64,000 bases of DNA from an uncultured Bacteroidales bacterium (GCA_937901455.1 CALDIA010000054.1:98785-162784); one strand, 5' to 3'. Positions 52,310-60,771 are shown, counted from the stretch's first letter. Notes: a model not told the origin generated them from the letters alone. Translations and numbers: made by a program.

Positions 52310-52978
52310 TTATTGAATAAAAGGATTATATAATTGTTCGTGAGCTATAGTGGTCAACTCCCCGTGTCCGGGTATGATGATGGTGTCGTTAGGGAGGGTT
52401 AGGATTTTGGTTTTGATCATCTCTACCAACAAGGCACCATTGCCGGTGGGGAGGTCGCTTCGTCCCACGCTTTCTTCAAAGAGCAAGTCACCGCATATCA
52501 GAAATCCGTTGCGGGCATCATACAGGGTGATGCTGCCATCGCAGTGACCAGGTGTGTAAAGCACTTGTAGTCGCTGTTCCCCGAAAGAGAGTGTTTCGCC
52601 CTCCTTCAGGGTACAATCGATAGCGGGCATTTTTTCCACATCCAAGCCGAAAGCGTATGCGTAGGCTGCGGCTTTGTCGTAGATAGGTCCTCCTGCCTCA
52701 TGCAAGTAGAGGGGCACGTTGGGCCAGGTGTGCTTGCACCAAGGGTTACCAGCAATGTGGTCTATGTGCGGGTGTGTGTTGACCACCTTTTTGACGGTTA
52801 ATCCATGGCTGTCAAGATACTCCTTGAGTTGTGCGTCTTCATAACTTTGACAGTTGCCCGGATCCACAATGAGGGCCTCCTTGGTGTGGTCATGCAACAC
52901 CAAGGTGTTAACCATAATCGGATTGAAATGGAAGATTCGGACCGTTATTTCATTGAATTGTTGGCTGATACTTTGCAT
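52310..52978 (-). CDS. MBL-fold metallohydrolase (glyoxalase II-like)
   Basis: A 222-residue metallo-beta-lactamase-fold protein. The metal motif is THPHIDHIAGNP, with a second histidine in YTPGHCDGSITLY, the bridging aspartate in LICGDLLFEESVGRSDLPTG and the last histidine in IIPGHGELT. This set is typical of small thiolesterases/hydroxyacylglutathione hydrolase-like enzymes in the cytoplasm; the substrate is unknown. The ATG at 52978 is preferred: the longer frame to 53071 would overlap the MORN-repeat gene by 50 bases and has no conserved sequence. It is followed 3 bases later by folE. Confidence 0.88.
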   Translation of the reverse strand: MQSISQQFNEITVRIFHFNPIMVNTLVLHDHTKEALIVDPGNCQSYEDAQLKEYLDSHGLTVKKVVNTHPHIDHIAGNPWCKHTWPNVPLYLHEAGGPIYDKAAAYAYAFGLDVEKMPAIDCTLKEGETLSFGEQRLQVLYTPGHCDGSITLYDARNGFLICGDLLFEESVGRSDLPTGNGALLVEMIKTKILTLPNDTIIIPGHGELTTIAHEQLYNPFIQ

Positions 52979-53021
52979 GATGGCGGTAAGTGTAGCGCGT
53001 TTTTTCCGGTTTTTCGGCAGA

Positions 53022-54302
53022 CTATTTAATTTCCACACCATTGCTGTATCGTATAACCTGATACACTTCACCGTTGGGCTTCCAATAGGTCCAGGTACCC
53101 TCCTTCAGACGGTTTTTGAAAGCGCCCGAATAATGTTTCTTGCCGTTTTCGTAGTATTCAGTGAATTTTCCTTCAGGAACATCATTGGAAAAATTCTGCT
53201 CCCGAACCTTGACTTCATGCACATTGTAGAAGGTCCATTTTCCTTGTTTTTTGTCATTCGAGTACTTTCCTTGGGAGAAGACTTTGCCGTTTTGTGCAAA
53301 TTCTTTCCATGTGCCGGTCTTAAGATTGTTCTTATAGGCACCTTGTTTGGACTTGTGTGTCGTTTCCTCCCAATAATAGGTGAAAGGACCGTTCATCAGG
53401 CCATCTTTGTATTTGATGGCGTATTTTTGATGTCCATCGGTGTAAAAACCCGTCCACAAGCCATTCATCTCGCCTTTGTGGAAGAAACCGTGGTCTTTTA
53501 CGCGACCATCAGGGTAATAGGATGTCCATTCGCCTTCTTCTTTGTCATTGCTAAAAGGGCCTTGACGTTGGAGTTTGCCATCTTCGTACCAGGCTTTCCA
53601 TAGACCGTTGCGTTGACCGTCTTTGTAACTTCCCCGCTTCCAGATCTTGCCATTTTCGTAATAGTAGCACCATTCCCCCACTTGCTTGCCTTGGTCAAAG
53701 AGTCCCTTGCTGCCCAACTGTCCGTTTTCGTGATAATATTTCCATTCACCTTGCTGTAACCCCTTGACAGATGATCCCTCCATGCTTTTTTCTCCGTTTT
53801 TCGACCACCAGCAGGCATATCCTTCCAGTTCCCCCATCTGATATTCACCTTCAAAATATTTTTCCCCATTATCGTAATATTCAATGGCATGGCCGTTGAT
53901 GCTGTCGGCCAAATACTGTACCTCCTTGAATATTTTTCCGTTGGGATGGTAAAATGTCCAGTTTCCGTTTCGCTGACCATTTGCAAACTGTCCTTCCGCC
54001 TCCTTAGCGCCTGATTGGTACCAACTTTTGAAAGGTCCGTTGTCAGCATGATACTCTTGGCTGATGCGACCATCCTCAAACCAAACCTTCCATAAGCCAA
54101 TTTTTTTCCCGTCTTTGTAATCACCTTCTGTCCATTTGGTTCCGCTGTAGTGATAATAAATCCAGTGTCCTTGCTCCTTGCCGTTTGTTTCCACACCAAT
54201 GGACATGAGTTGGTGGTTTTTCCAATAATTTTTGATGGTGTCTTGTCCTTGAAGCGAGACGCTGGCAAGCAGACAACCCAATATTGCGATAAACTTCTGC
54301 AT
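53022..54302 (-). CDS. Secreted MORN/YwqK repeat protein (16 repeats)
   Basis: A 426-residue exported protein: signal peptide 1-19 (ending SLQGQ), then sixteen repeats of 23-24 residues, each like GxxxGxWxxYYxNGKxxxxGxYxD (examples: GQRNGNWTFYHPNGKIFKEV, GKQVGEWCYYYENGKIWKRG, GQRNGLWKAWYEDGKLQRQG). This is the MORN_2 repeat of the family named after YwqK. Each repeat should form a beta-hairpin, stacking into a long sheet. The name YwqK antitoxin comes from a Bacillus toxin locus; nothing here supports an antitoxin role, and a secreted scaffold is more likely. A promoter box lies 23 bases upstream. Confidence 0.9.
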   Translation of the reverse strand: MQKFIAILGCLLASVSLQGQDTIKNYWKNHQLMSIGVETNGKEQGHWIYYHYSGTKWTEGDYKDGKKIGLWKVWFEDGRISQEYHADNGPFKSWYQSGAKEAEGQFANGQRNGNWTFYHPNGKIFKEVQYLADSINGHAIEYYDNGEKYFEGEYQMGELEGYACWWSKNGEKSMEGSSVKGLQQGEWKYYHENGQLGSKGLFDQGKQVGEWCYYYENGKIWKRGSYKDGQRNGLWKAWYEDGKLQRQGPFSNDKEEGEWTSYYPDGRVKDHGFFHKGEMNGLWTGFYTDGHQKYAIKYKDGLMNGPFTYYWEETTHKSKQGAYKNNLKTGTWKEFAQNGKVFSQGKYSNDKKQGKWTFYNVHEVKVREQNFSNDVPEGKFTEYYENGKKHYSGAFKNRLKEGTWTYWKPNGEVYQVIRYSNGVEIK

Positions 54303-54324
54303 ATCTAATTAATTAAACAAAGTG

Positions 54325-54332
54325 CAAAAGTA
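54325..54332 (-). promoter_or_regulatory. Bacteroidota -7 promoter box for the MORN-repeat gene
   Basis: On the minus strand this reads TACTTTTG followed by CACTTT, 23 bases before the start. Confidence 0.65.
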
Positions 54333-54368
54333 ATAAAAATATGCTAAAATAAAGCGCATGAATCCTAT

Positions 54369-55415
54369 TTATTGCGGAATTAACAACAAACGCACGTACA
54401 CGGGCAGGTGATCAGCGAATCCGCCGATGTACCGGGGCCCTAAATAGGTCCGAAAAGTCTTGACTCCACCATATTTTTCGTCGGGGACCAGTAGAAAAGG
54501 TGCATCGAAAATGTGCGCTTTGCAACTGGCAATCCGTAGTGTGCTTTTGCATGAGAGCAAAGATCGGGAAACAACAATCTGGTCAAGACAACCCCAAAAG
54601 TCTTCATGTTTGTGTGATCCGCTGTTGTTTTTCAAGAATGCATACATCAGGTTAAAGAGTGTGTCTTGTGTATTGTCACTGCTATAACGGGCAGCCCGCA
54701 AGTGCCGTTCCATGCTCTCGTCCGTGCAGTAGTCGTTGTAGTCACCCATCAGCAGGATATGAGCATCTGGCTCAGTTGCCAATATGGAGTCACAATGCTT
54801 TTTGGCTACTTCTGCATAGTAGTTTCGCTTCGGAATGGTGGCCGCATAGCCCCCGAATCGGGAAGTCCAGTGGTTGACGAGCACATGTAGTGAATCGCGA
54901 TTACGAAAGCGCAAGACCGCATAGAGAAGATCGCGGTTGCGAGTGTTTGGCTCAAAGGGGAATACCACCGGGATTTTTTCGGAATGGAGCACACTGACAC
55001 AACTGTCGCGATAGAGTAATGCCACATCCACACCGCGCCGGTCAGGTGAATCATAGTGAAGATAGCGATATCCATAACATTTGATGGGCGATTTGTAACA
55101 AAGATCCTTAAGCACCTGTTCGTTTTCTATTTCCGCCAAGCCAATGATGTATGGAGGGTTTCCTTCGCCCATGGCCACTATCACTTTCCCAATATGCTGG
55201 ATCTTCCGCTGATATTTCGCATAACTCCAATGATACAAACCAGTAGGTGTGAAATCGTCATCATTGGTCAATGAGTCATCCGAAGGATGGAACAGATTCT
55301 CCACATTGTAGAAAGCCACCAAACAAGTGTCCCCTTTCTGAGCCACTGCACTACATAATAAACTGTATGCTATGATAATCCAGATTATTCGCTTTGTCAG
55401 ATCAACTATTTTCAT
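54369..55415 (-). CDS. Secreted endonuclease/exonuclease/phosphatase-family protein
   Basis: A 348-residue protein with signal peptide (about 1-26, ending CSAVAQ) and the DNase I-like fold: VAFYNVENLFHPSDD near residues 33-47, IIGLAEIENEQVLKDLC with the metal-binding glutamate, HVLVNHWTSRFGGY with the catalytic histidine, ILLMGDYNDYCTDES, and a final GGFADHLPVYVRLLL. This is the common secreted EEP of Bacteroidota; it may degrade nucleic acid or a phosphodiester. No downstream sorting tail is present. Its ATG lies only four bases after the promoter box, so its message may be leaderless. Confidence 0.88.
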   Translation of the reverse strand: MKIVDLTKRIIWIIIAYSLLCSAVAQKGDTCLVAFYNVENLFHPSDDSLTNDDDFTPTGLYHWSYAKYQRKIQHIGKVIVAMGEGNPPYIIGLAEIENEQVLKDLCYKSPIKCYGYRYLHYDSPDRRGVDVALLYRDSCVSVLHSEKIPVVFPFEPNTRNRDLLYAVLRFRNRDSLHVLVNHWTSRFGGYAATIPKRNYYAEVAKKHCDSILATEPDAHILLMGDYNDYCTDESMERHLRAARYSSDNTQDTLFNLMYAFLKNNSGSHKHEDFWGCLDQIVVSRSLLSCKSTLRIASCKAHIFDAPFLLVPDEKYGGVKTFRTYLGPRYIGGFADHLPVYVRLLLIPQ

Positions 55416-55419
55416 GCGG

Positions 55420-55427
55420 CAAAAATA
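55420..55427 (-). promoter_or_regulatory. -7 box almost touching the start of the EEP-family gene
   Basis: On the minus strand TATTTTTG is followed by CCGC and then the ATG. Normal spacing puts transcription start at or within the first codon. Confidence 0.6.
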
Positions 55428-55476
55428 AAAAAATTATTTAATTGCAATAATTTAATTAAAACAACGTTAATATTAT

Positions 55477-56169
55477 ATGAAAATAATTATAAAATCTTTG
55501 TTTTCACTCTTTTATCCACGTCTTTGTGTGGGGTGTGGGAACGCGTTACTACAAGGTGAGCAGCGTTTATGTGTATATTGTCAGCTGCATATGCCAGAGA
55601 CAAATTTTCATTTGAAACATGAGAATCCTTTGTTGGAGGTCTTTGCGGGTCGGGTGCCGGTGCGGGAGGTGGCAGCCTTACTATATTATAATAAGGGGAG
55701 CATGGTGCAACGGGTATTGCATCATCTGAAGTACAAAGGGGAAAAAGAATTAGGATACGACCTTGGACTCTATTATGGAAAATTGTTGAAGACCGAGCCT
55801 CGGTTTAGTTCAATAGATTGTATATTGCCTATACCATTACATCCTAAAAAGATGCGGAAGCGAGGTTATAACCAGAGCGAGTGGATCGCCATGGGTTTGT
55901 CGGAGGGGCTTGGAATCCCCTTGCTGACGGATGTCCTGATAAGGGAACAGTTTACGGAAACGCAGACCAAGAAAGGCCGTTTCAGTCGTTGGGAGAATGT
56001 CAAGGAGGTTTTTGCGGTGAAAAACACGCAGAAGATAGTGGGCAGACACGTGCTGGTGTGTGATGATGTATTGACAACTGGTGCCACTATGGAGGCAGCG
56101 TTGCAGCATTTGGTGCAGGTGGAGGGAGTGACTGTAAGTGTGGTCGCTTTGGCCACAGCAGGGCATTAA
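55477..56169 (+). CDS. ComF family phosphoribosyltransferase-like protein
   Basis: A 230-residue protein with an N-terminal double zinc knuckle CVGCGNALLQGEQRLCVYCQ near residues 18-37 and a C-terminal type I phosphoribosyltransferase domain with the PRPP loop HVLVCDDVLTTGATMEAALQ near 192-211; IDCILPIPLHPKKMRKRGYN near 110-129 is typical of ComF. In competent bacteria ComF acts in uptake of single-stranded DNA; dprA, another such gene, lies 3 kb away. The ATG at 55477 is the first in frame; no clear promoter box was found. Confidence 0.92.
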   Translation: MKIIIKSLFSLFYPRLCVGCGNALLQGEQRLCVYCQLHMPETNFHLKHENPLLEVFAGRVPVREVAALLYYNKGSMVQRVLHHLKYKGEKELGYDLGLYYGKLLKTEPRFSSIDCILPIPLHPKKMRKRGYNQSEWIAMGLSEGLGIPLLTDVLIREQFTETQTKKGRFSRWENVKEVFAVKNTQKIVGRHVLVCDDVLTTGATMEAALQHLVQVEGVTVSVVALATAGH

Positions 56170-57368
56170 AGATTTTCTTTGCGGGAGGCGAAGCGTACCT
56201 GTCGATTTTCTTCACCATTGAAGTGCGTGTGCGTCACCTTCAAATAATGGGCTCCGTTCGGTTTCTTCTGCAGGTGAGGTTCGGCGTATTTCTGATATTT
56301 GATCAACTGCTCTTGGTCAATGCTCCAGAAAGTGGTGTAGGGTTTGCTGAACCGGATGCCTCTGTTCGACTTGGTTGCCTTCATTACGACTTGGTTCTTG
56401 TACATATCGAAGAAGTGAAATTGGGTGGTGGCGGGCATTGGAAAGCCATGTAGATAGGTCTGCTTCAGTGAAAGATCTTCTTCAACTTCAGTAATCGGAT
56501 TTTTGAATATGAGGAAAGAAAGGTCTCTAAAATCCATCAAAAAGGTGTCCACTTTGTGGGTCAAATAGTCTATGGAGATACCCTGAGCATAAGAAGAGGT
56601 GAAACCTAACGAGTCAATGGAGCAGGAGATGGTCAGTTGGGGGACATAGACTGTTTCGGAGTGGTTGAGGTATTTTTTCAGTTGTTCCGACAGGTGGAGG
56701 TATAGGGAGTCGTAATGGTCCGGGTAGGCTTCGCGATAGTCCATTACCACCTCGCCTCGCCGTTCCATGAACTCTTGAATGTTGTTGATGGTTTTGGAAA
56801 AAGCGGGCGACAAGTTGTTTTGTTTCAGCAAAGAGTTCAGTTCTGAGGATTTGGTGACGGCAGCGATGTAGGCTTGACGGGCCTTCTCTTGCTCGTTCAT
56901 GTTTTCATATTGTTGTGACTGTGTCAGGTACATTTCAATTTCGGAAAGTTGGCGGATGAGTTCCAAGTTCACATCGGAGGTGGGGGTCACTAGGTTCAGG
57001 TTCTCATCGCGGGCGTATGCAATGGCATCATTGTAGTATTTCAGCGCAGCGACGGCATAACCCTCGGACTCCAATTTGCGCGCGTTGGAAATGAGTCCGT
57101 CCAAGTGCTGGTATTTTTTCATCAATAGGATCCTGTCGTAGGCCTCTTTTTTTTCCGTTCTGCTGATTTTTTGCTGTTCTTGTGCTTTAAAATAGTAGAA
57201 TTGTGCCTGCTGATAGGCATGTTCGGTGGCACAAGAATCCCCTTTTAGCATGTTGTTTTGGTAGGGGACATTGGTACGCGGAGCAAGTCTAATCTTCTGT
57301 GCCATAGATATTAATGGTGTTAGAAGACACATCAAGGCCAACCCGATTTGAATGCTAAAATTTTTCAC
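56166..57368 (-). CDS. Secreted protein of unknown function, helical repeat N-terminal half
   Basis: A 400-residue protein I do not recognise. From GTG at 57368 it begins with a good signal peptide (KNFSIQIGLALMCLLTPLIS, cleaved near SMAQ). Residues about 45-200 are helical and contain TPR-like pairs (CATEHAYQQAQFYYFKAQEQ, LESEGYAVAALKYYNDAIAY, NEQEKARQAYIAAVTKSSEL); residues 220-400 are beta-rich and end in FASRKENL. A longer TTG-started frame exists but would run through the promoter box, so GTG is preferred. As in the EEP gene, the start codon is four bases after the promoter box. It overlaps comF convergently by four bases. Confidence 0.7.
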   Translation of the reverse strand: MKNFSIQIGLALMCLLTPLISMAQKIRLAPRTNVPYQNNMLKGDSCATEHAYQQAQFYYFKAQEQQKISRTEKKEAYDRILLMKKYQHLDGLISNARKLESEGYAVAALKYYNDAIAYARDENLNLVTPTSDVNLELIRQLSEIEMYLTQSQQYENMNEQEKARQAYIAAVTKSSELNSLLKQNNLSPAFSKTINNIQEFMERRGEVVMDYREAYPDHYDSLYLHLSEQLKKYLNHSETVYVPQLTISCSIDSLGFTSSYAQGISIDYLTHKVDTFLMDFRDLSFLIFKNPITEVEEDLSLKQTYLHGFPMPATTQFHFFDMYKNQVVMKATKSNRGIRFSKPYTTFWSIDQEQLIKYQKYAEPHLQKKPNGAHYLKVTHTHFNGEENRQVRFASRKENL

Positions 57369-57372
57369 GCGG

Positions 57373-57380
57373 CAAAAATA
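57373..57380 (-). promoter_or_regulatory. -7 box almost touching the GTG start of the unknown secreted protein
   Basis: On the minus strand TATTTTTG is followed by CCGC and then GTG, the same arrangement as at 55420-55427. It mirrors the rpsF box 20 bases away as part of a near-palindrome. Confidence 0.6.
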
Positions 57381-57400
57381 CAATAATTAAAAAAAAATTG

Positions 57401-57408
57401 TACTTTTG
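57401..57408 (+). promoter_or_regulatory. Bacteroidota -7 promoter box for rpsF-rpsR-rplI
   Basis: TACTTTTG followed by CCGCCC, 43 bases before the rpsF ATG; back to back with the divergent box at 57373-57380. Confidence 0.7.
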
Positions 57409-57450
57409 CCGCCCATTAAAAAATATCAATTTATATTAAATAAAAAAGTT

Positions 57451-57873
57451 ATGGCAAATCAGTACGAAACCGTTTTCATTATGACGCCCGTTTTATCTGA
57501 AGACCAGATGAAGGAAACGGTACAAAAGTTCGAGAAGATTCTCACCAGCAAGGGTGCAGAAATCGTCCACCAAGAGAATTGGGGCCTCCGCAAGTTGGAA
57601 TACCCCATCCAAAAGAAATCCTCCGGATTCTATCACTTATTCGAGTTCAAGGCCGATGGCAATGTGGTCGCTGACTTGGAGCTGCAATACCGCCGCGATG
57701 AGCGTATCATGCGCTTCCTCACCGTTAGCATGGACAAGTATGCTATCGCCTACGCCGAGAAGAGACGCAACCTCAGAAATGAGAAAGCCCAGCAGGCACA
57801 AGCCCAGCAGGAAGCGCCTGTGGCTGAAACTGAAGTAGTTAACAATGAATCAAATCAAACCGAACAAGAATAA
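57451..57873 (+). CDS. rpsF: 30S ribosomal protein S6
   Basis: A 140-residue platform protein that pairs with S18. The S6 core (about 1-100; [60 protein letters not shown]) is followed by a 35-residue Q/A/E-rich tail ([16 protein letters not shown]), longer than in Escherichia coli after its glutamate tail. The ATG at 57451 gives the normal start. First gene of rpsF-rpsR-rplI. Confidence 0.97.
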   Translation: MANQYETVFIMTPVLSEDQMKETVQKFEKILTSKGAEIVHQENWGLRKLEYPIQKKSSGFYHLFEFKADGNVVADLELQYRRDERIMRFLTVSMDKYAIAYAEKRRNLRNEKAQQAQAQQEAPVAETEVVNNESNQTEQE

Positions 57874-57878
57874 ACATT

Positions 57879-58151
57879 ATGGCTCAACAATCAGATATTA
57901 AATATATTGCTCCCGTAGCAGTTGATATTCAAAGAAAGAAATATTGCCGTTTCAAGAAGAGCGGTATCAAATACATCGACTATAAAGATGGCGAATTTTT
58001 GAAGAAGTTTGTGAACGAACAAGGTAAGATTTTACCCAGACGTTTGACAGGAACATCTTTGAAATACCAGAAAAAAGTGGCCCAAGCCGTTAAGAGAGCC
58101 CGCCACTTGGCCCTTCTGCCATTCGTAACCGATAATTTAAAAACCAACTAA
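57879..58151 (+). CDS. rpsR: 30S ribosomal protein S18
   Basis: A 90-residue protein with the S18 signature [40 protein letters not shown] and [20 protein letters not shown]. It binds S6 on the 30S platform. It starts 5 bases after rpsF and ends 13 bases before rplI, in the usual order. Confidence 0.98.
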   Translation: MAQQSDIKYIAPVAVDIQRKKYCRFKKSGIKYIDYKDGEFLKKFVNEQGKILPRRLTGTSLKYQKKVAQAVKRARHLALLPFVTDNLKTN

Positions 58152-58164
58152 TTAGGAGATCATT

Positions 58165-58623
58165 ATGGAAATCATATTAAAACAAGACGTTAACAATTTA
58201 GGTTATGCCGATGACCTCGTAAAGGTTAAAGACGGCTACGCTCGCAATTACCTCATTCCAAGAGGCCTGGCAGTATTGGCAACTCCCGCCCAGAAGAAAA
58301 TGCTCGCCGAAACTATCAAACAACGCTCCTTCAAAGCCGAGAAGCTCAGAAAAGAAGCCGAGTTTCTGGCTGGCAAGATCGAAGGCCTTGAAGTGACCAT
58401 CCCCGTGAAGGCTTCCGACAAGGGCACGATCTTCGGCTCTGTGAATAATATTATGGTGGCTGACGCCCTGAAAGAGCAACACGAGATTGAGGTGGATCGC
58501 AGAAAGATTATTTTGAATGAGAATCATATCAAGGAATTGGGACAATATACTGCAATTGTCAACCTGCATAAGGATTTCAACAAGGTTTCCTTGAATCTGA
58601 ATGTGGTTGCAGAACAAGAGTAG
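58165..58623 (+). CDS. rplI: 50S ribosomal protein L9
   Basis: A 152-residue protein of the large subunit. The N-terminal globular domain MEIILKQDVNNLGYADDLVK, VKDGYARNYLIPRGLAVLAT is followed by the long connecting helix (about 42-78) and the C-terminal domain IPVKASDKGTIFGSVNNIMV. Length is normal. A strong terminator follows 26 bases later. Confidence 0.98.
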   Translation: MEIILKQDVNNLGYADDLVKVKDGYARNYLIPRGLAVLATPAQKKMLAETIKQRSFKAEKLRKEAEFLAGKIEGLEVTIPVKASDKGTIFGSVNNIMVADALKEQHEIEVDRRKIILNENHIKELGQYTAIVNLHKDFNKVSLNLNVVAEQE

Positions 58624-58649
58624 TCCCTGCTAACTGATCATATGTCAAC

Positions 58650-58681
58650 AAAACTCTTCCCGAAACGGAAGAGTTTTTTTT
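58650..58681 (+). terminator. Rho-independent terminator after rplI
   Basis: AAAACTCTTCC (58650-58660) and GGAAGAGTTTT (58667-58677) form an 11-bp stem, loop CGAAAC, followed by more T. It ends the rpsF-rpsR-rplI unit. Confidence 0.9.
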
Positions 58682-58693
58682 CAATATGCGACG

Positions 58694-59569
58694 ATGAAAA
58701 GAATACTGATAAGCCTTATATGGAGTCTCTGTCTGTTGCCGTTGGCTGCCCAGCAAGACTCACTGTGTTTTGCAACAGCCCCATGGAGCACCGATACGCT
58801 GGAACAGGGCGTGGTGTACAAGCAATGCCATTTCAACCAGAAAGAGATTTTCAATAGTAATCAGAATATCTGTGTGTTGGAGATTACGCCTCAGGCGGCG
58901 GTGTCGTTTGCTTTTGCCAGCGAGCCTCTGCGTGCGACAACCTCCACCATGGCCCGCAAACATGGTGCCCTGGCTGCTATAAACGGCTCTTTTTTCGACA
59001 TGGATAAGCATTTTCCAGTCTGCTATCTGCGTATCGACAGTGTGGAGGTGGGCATTAATACGCCTGGGGATGATACTACCTGCCGGAAATATTATCAATA
59101 TGGCGCCATCGTGGTGGACCGTGACAGTCTATATCTTGTGATGACTGACAGCTCCCGATGGTGGGAACGGTCGCTTGTGGCTCCCAATGTGATGACTGCC
59201 GGTCCGCTTCTGCTGTTAGGCGGCCAGCGTGTAACCTACCGCACCGATCGTACCTTTGTTACGCATCGACACAACCGTACCGCATTGGGCATACGCCCTA
59301 ACGGAACTATTCTGCTGCTTACTGTAGATGGGCGTGTCAAAGAATCGGAAGGCATGAGCCTCTTCGAACTAACAAAAATATTGGAATGGCTTGGTTGTAA
59401 GGATGCCATAAACCTCGATGGTGGTGGATCTACTACCATGTACCTGAAAGATTATCCGAATGATGGCATTGTCAACTGTCCCGTCGATAATGGTCGCTTT
59501 GACCATAGGGGGGAGCGTGCAGTTTCCAACATCCTGATGATCATGCCTCGTCAGAAGGACAGAGAGTAG
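58694..59569 (+). CDS. Secreted phosphodiester glycosidase-like (NAGPA/DUF2233) protein
   Basis: A 291-residue exported protein with signal peptide (1-19, ending PLAAQ). The NAGPA-family domain shows HGALAAINGSFFDMDKHFPV near residues 90-109, TALGIRPNGTILLLTVDGRV near 198-217, and NLDGGGSTTMYLKD near 240-253, the pattern of phosphodiester alpha-GlcNAcase-type hydrolases and the SpoIIP-related proteins that act on cell-wall or surface phosphodiesters. The substrate is unknown. It starts 12 bases after the L9 terminator, and no promoter box was found, so read-through is possible. It overlaps dprA convergently by 19 bases. Confidence 0.85.
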   Translation: MKRILISLIWSLCLLPLAAQQDSLCFATAPWSTDTLEQGVVYKQCHFNQKEIFNSNQNICVLEITPQAAVSFAFASEPLRATTSTMARKHGALAAINGSFFDMDKHFPVCYLRIDSVEVGINTPGDDTTCRKYYQYGAIVVDRDSLYLVMTDSSRWWERSLVAPNVMTAGPLLLLGGQRVTYRTDRTFVTHRHNRTALGIRPNGTILLLTVDGRVKESEGMSLFELTKILEWLGCKDAINLDGGGSTTMYLKDYPNDGIVNCPVDNGRFDHRGERAVSNILMIMPRQKDRE

Positions 59570-60654
59570 CTCTTTCCGGGCCTGCTTTCAATAACTCCTT
59601 TCAACTCCAACCCCAACAAGATACCAGCCAGTTTTGAGGGTGACATACCGTTCATCTTCTCCGTGATAATGTCAATGGTCACCTTTTTCCCCTGACGGAT
59701 AATTTCTGTTACCGCCTGTTCCGTTTCATCCAGTGTGGCAAACAATTGCATTTGTTGTTGAACTCCTGTTTTTTCCCAATTCATCAGCGAAATGATTTCG
59801 TGGCCGGAGGTGACCAAAGCTGCAATGTTTTTGTGTATCAGGTTATGGCATCCGTCGTTTTGGGATGTAAAAATGGAACCGGGTATTGCGAACACATCTC
59901 GATTGTAAGATTGGGCAATGTAGGCTGTGATGATGCTGCCACCTTTGTAGCCAGTCTCTACCACGAGTACAGCATCAGCCATGCCGGCAATAATGCGGTT
60001 TCGTTTTGGAAAATTATTTCGATCGGGTGGGGTATCATAGCCATATTCACTGATCCAAACACCTCCGTTCTCCAAGATTCGTGATGCTATGGTTGCGTTT
60101 TGGCTTGGATAGATAGTGCCCAACCCACAGCCCATCACCGCTATGGTCGGGATGCCATGCTCCAGCGACCGGCTATGGGCTTCCGTGTCGATGCCATACG
60201 CCAAACCGCTGATTGTTGCCAAATTGGTTTCCCCCAACTCCCGGACGATTTTCCGAACACACTGCCTGCCATAGTCTGAGGCGTTGCGCGTGCCTACCAT
60301 GGCTATGATATGCGGATGCTGGAAAATGGAAGCCTCCCCTTTATAGAAAAATCCTATCGGTGCATCTGCACACCCCCTTAGTCGGAAAGGGTAGTTTTCA
60401 TCCGTGTAAAAGCAGTACGAAATGCCATTTTTTTCCATTTGGCGCAATTCATGTTCCACTTGCCTTTCTATCTCCTTGGTTATGGTTGGCAAAGGCTTGT
60501 TCTTATAGCGATTGGACACCTTTTTTGTCCAAAGCTCCGGAGATTTGAAAATGTTTCCTGCCGAACCCGACAGACGAAGCATCTCCCTGATTGCTCCCGC
60601 CCTGTAGTCGGTAAGATATTGTATAGCAATACGATAAAATAGTTCTGAGTACAT
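59551..60654 (-). CDS. dprA: DNA processing protein DprA
   Basis: A 367-residue protein that loads RecA on incoming single-stranded DNA during transformation. An N-terminal helical region (about 1-100) is followed by the Rossmann-like core: FRLRGCADAPIGFFYKGEAS, MVGTRNASDYGRQCVRKIVR, ISGLAYGIDTEAHSRSLEHG, MGCGLGTIYPSQN and FPKRNRIIAGMADAVLVVET. The C-terminal winged helix (about 305-367; GKKVTIDIITEKMNGMSPSK) is present. Length is normal. A promoter box lies 61 bases upstream. With comF it suggests the strain has competence-type genes, though com pilus genes are not in the window. Confidence 0.96.
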   Translation of the reverse strand: MYSELFYRIAIQYLTDYRAGAIREMLRLSGSAGNIFKSPELWTKKVSNRYKNKPLPTITKEIERQVEHELRQMEKNGISYCFYTDENYPFRLRGCADAPIGFFYKGEASIFQHPHIIAMVGTRNASDYGRQCVRKIVRELGETNLATISGLAYGIDTEAHSRSLEHGIPTIAVMGCGLGTIYPSQNATIASRILENGGVWISEYGYDTPPDRNNFPKRNRIIAGMADAVLVVETGYKGGSIITAYIAQSYNRDVFAIPGSIFTSQNDGCHNLIHKNIAALVTSGHEIISLMNWEKTGVQQQMQLFATLDETEQAVTEIIRQGKKVTIDIITEKMNGMSPSKLAGILLGLELKGVIESRPGKSYSLSF

Positions 60655-60714
60655 AATATTTTGTTTTTATTTTGTTATACTAAATAACGAAATATCTCGT
60701 TATAATTAATGCTG

Positions 60715-60722
60715 CAAAAATA
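60715..60722 (-). promoter_or_regulatory. Bacteroidota -7 promoter box for dprA
   Basis: On the minus strand this reads TATTTTTG followed by CAGC, 61 bases before the dprA start. Confidence 0.6.
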
Positions 60723-60771
60723 GCAATAAATATAGAATTGCCAAATAATAATATTAATTTAACAATATATT

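Noticed and set aside
53498..54268. A 256-codon second frame on the minus strand
   Set aside because: It is another frame of the MORN-repeat gene; the repeat DNA keeps several frames open by chance.
53022..54302. Toxin-antitoxin role for the YwqK-type protein
   Set aside because: Signal peptide and absence of a toxin gene argue against it; the label only reflects the founding member.
57366..57383. TTG at 57383 as the start of the unknown secreted protein
   Set aside because: The first five codons would be the promoter box itself; GTG at 57368 gives a normal signal peptide.
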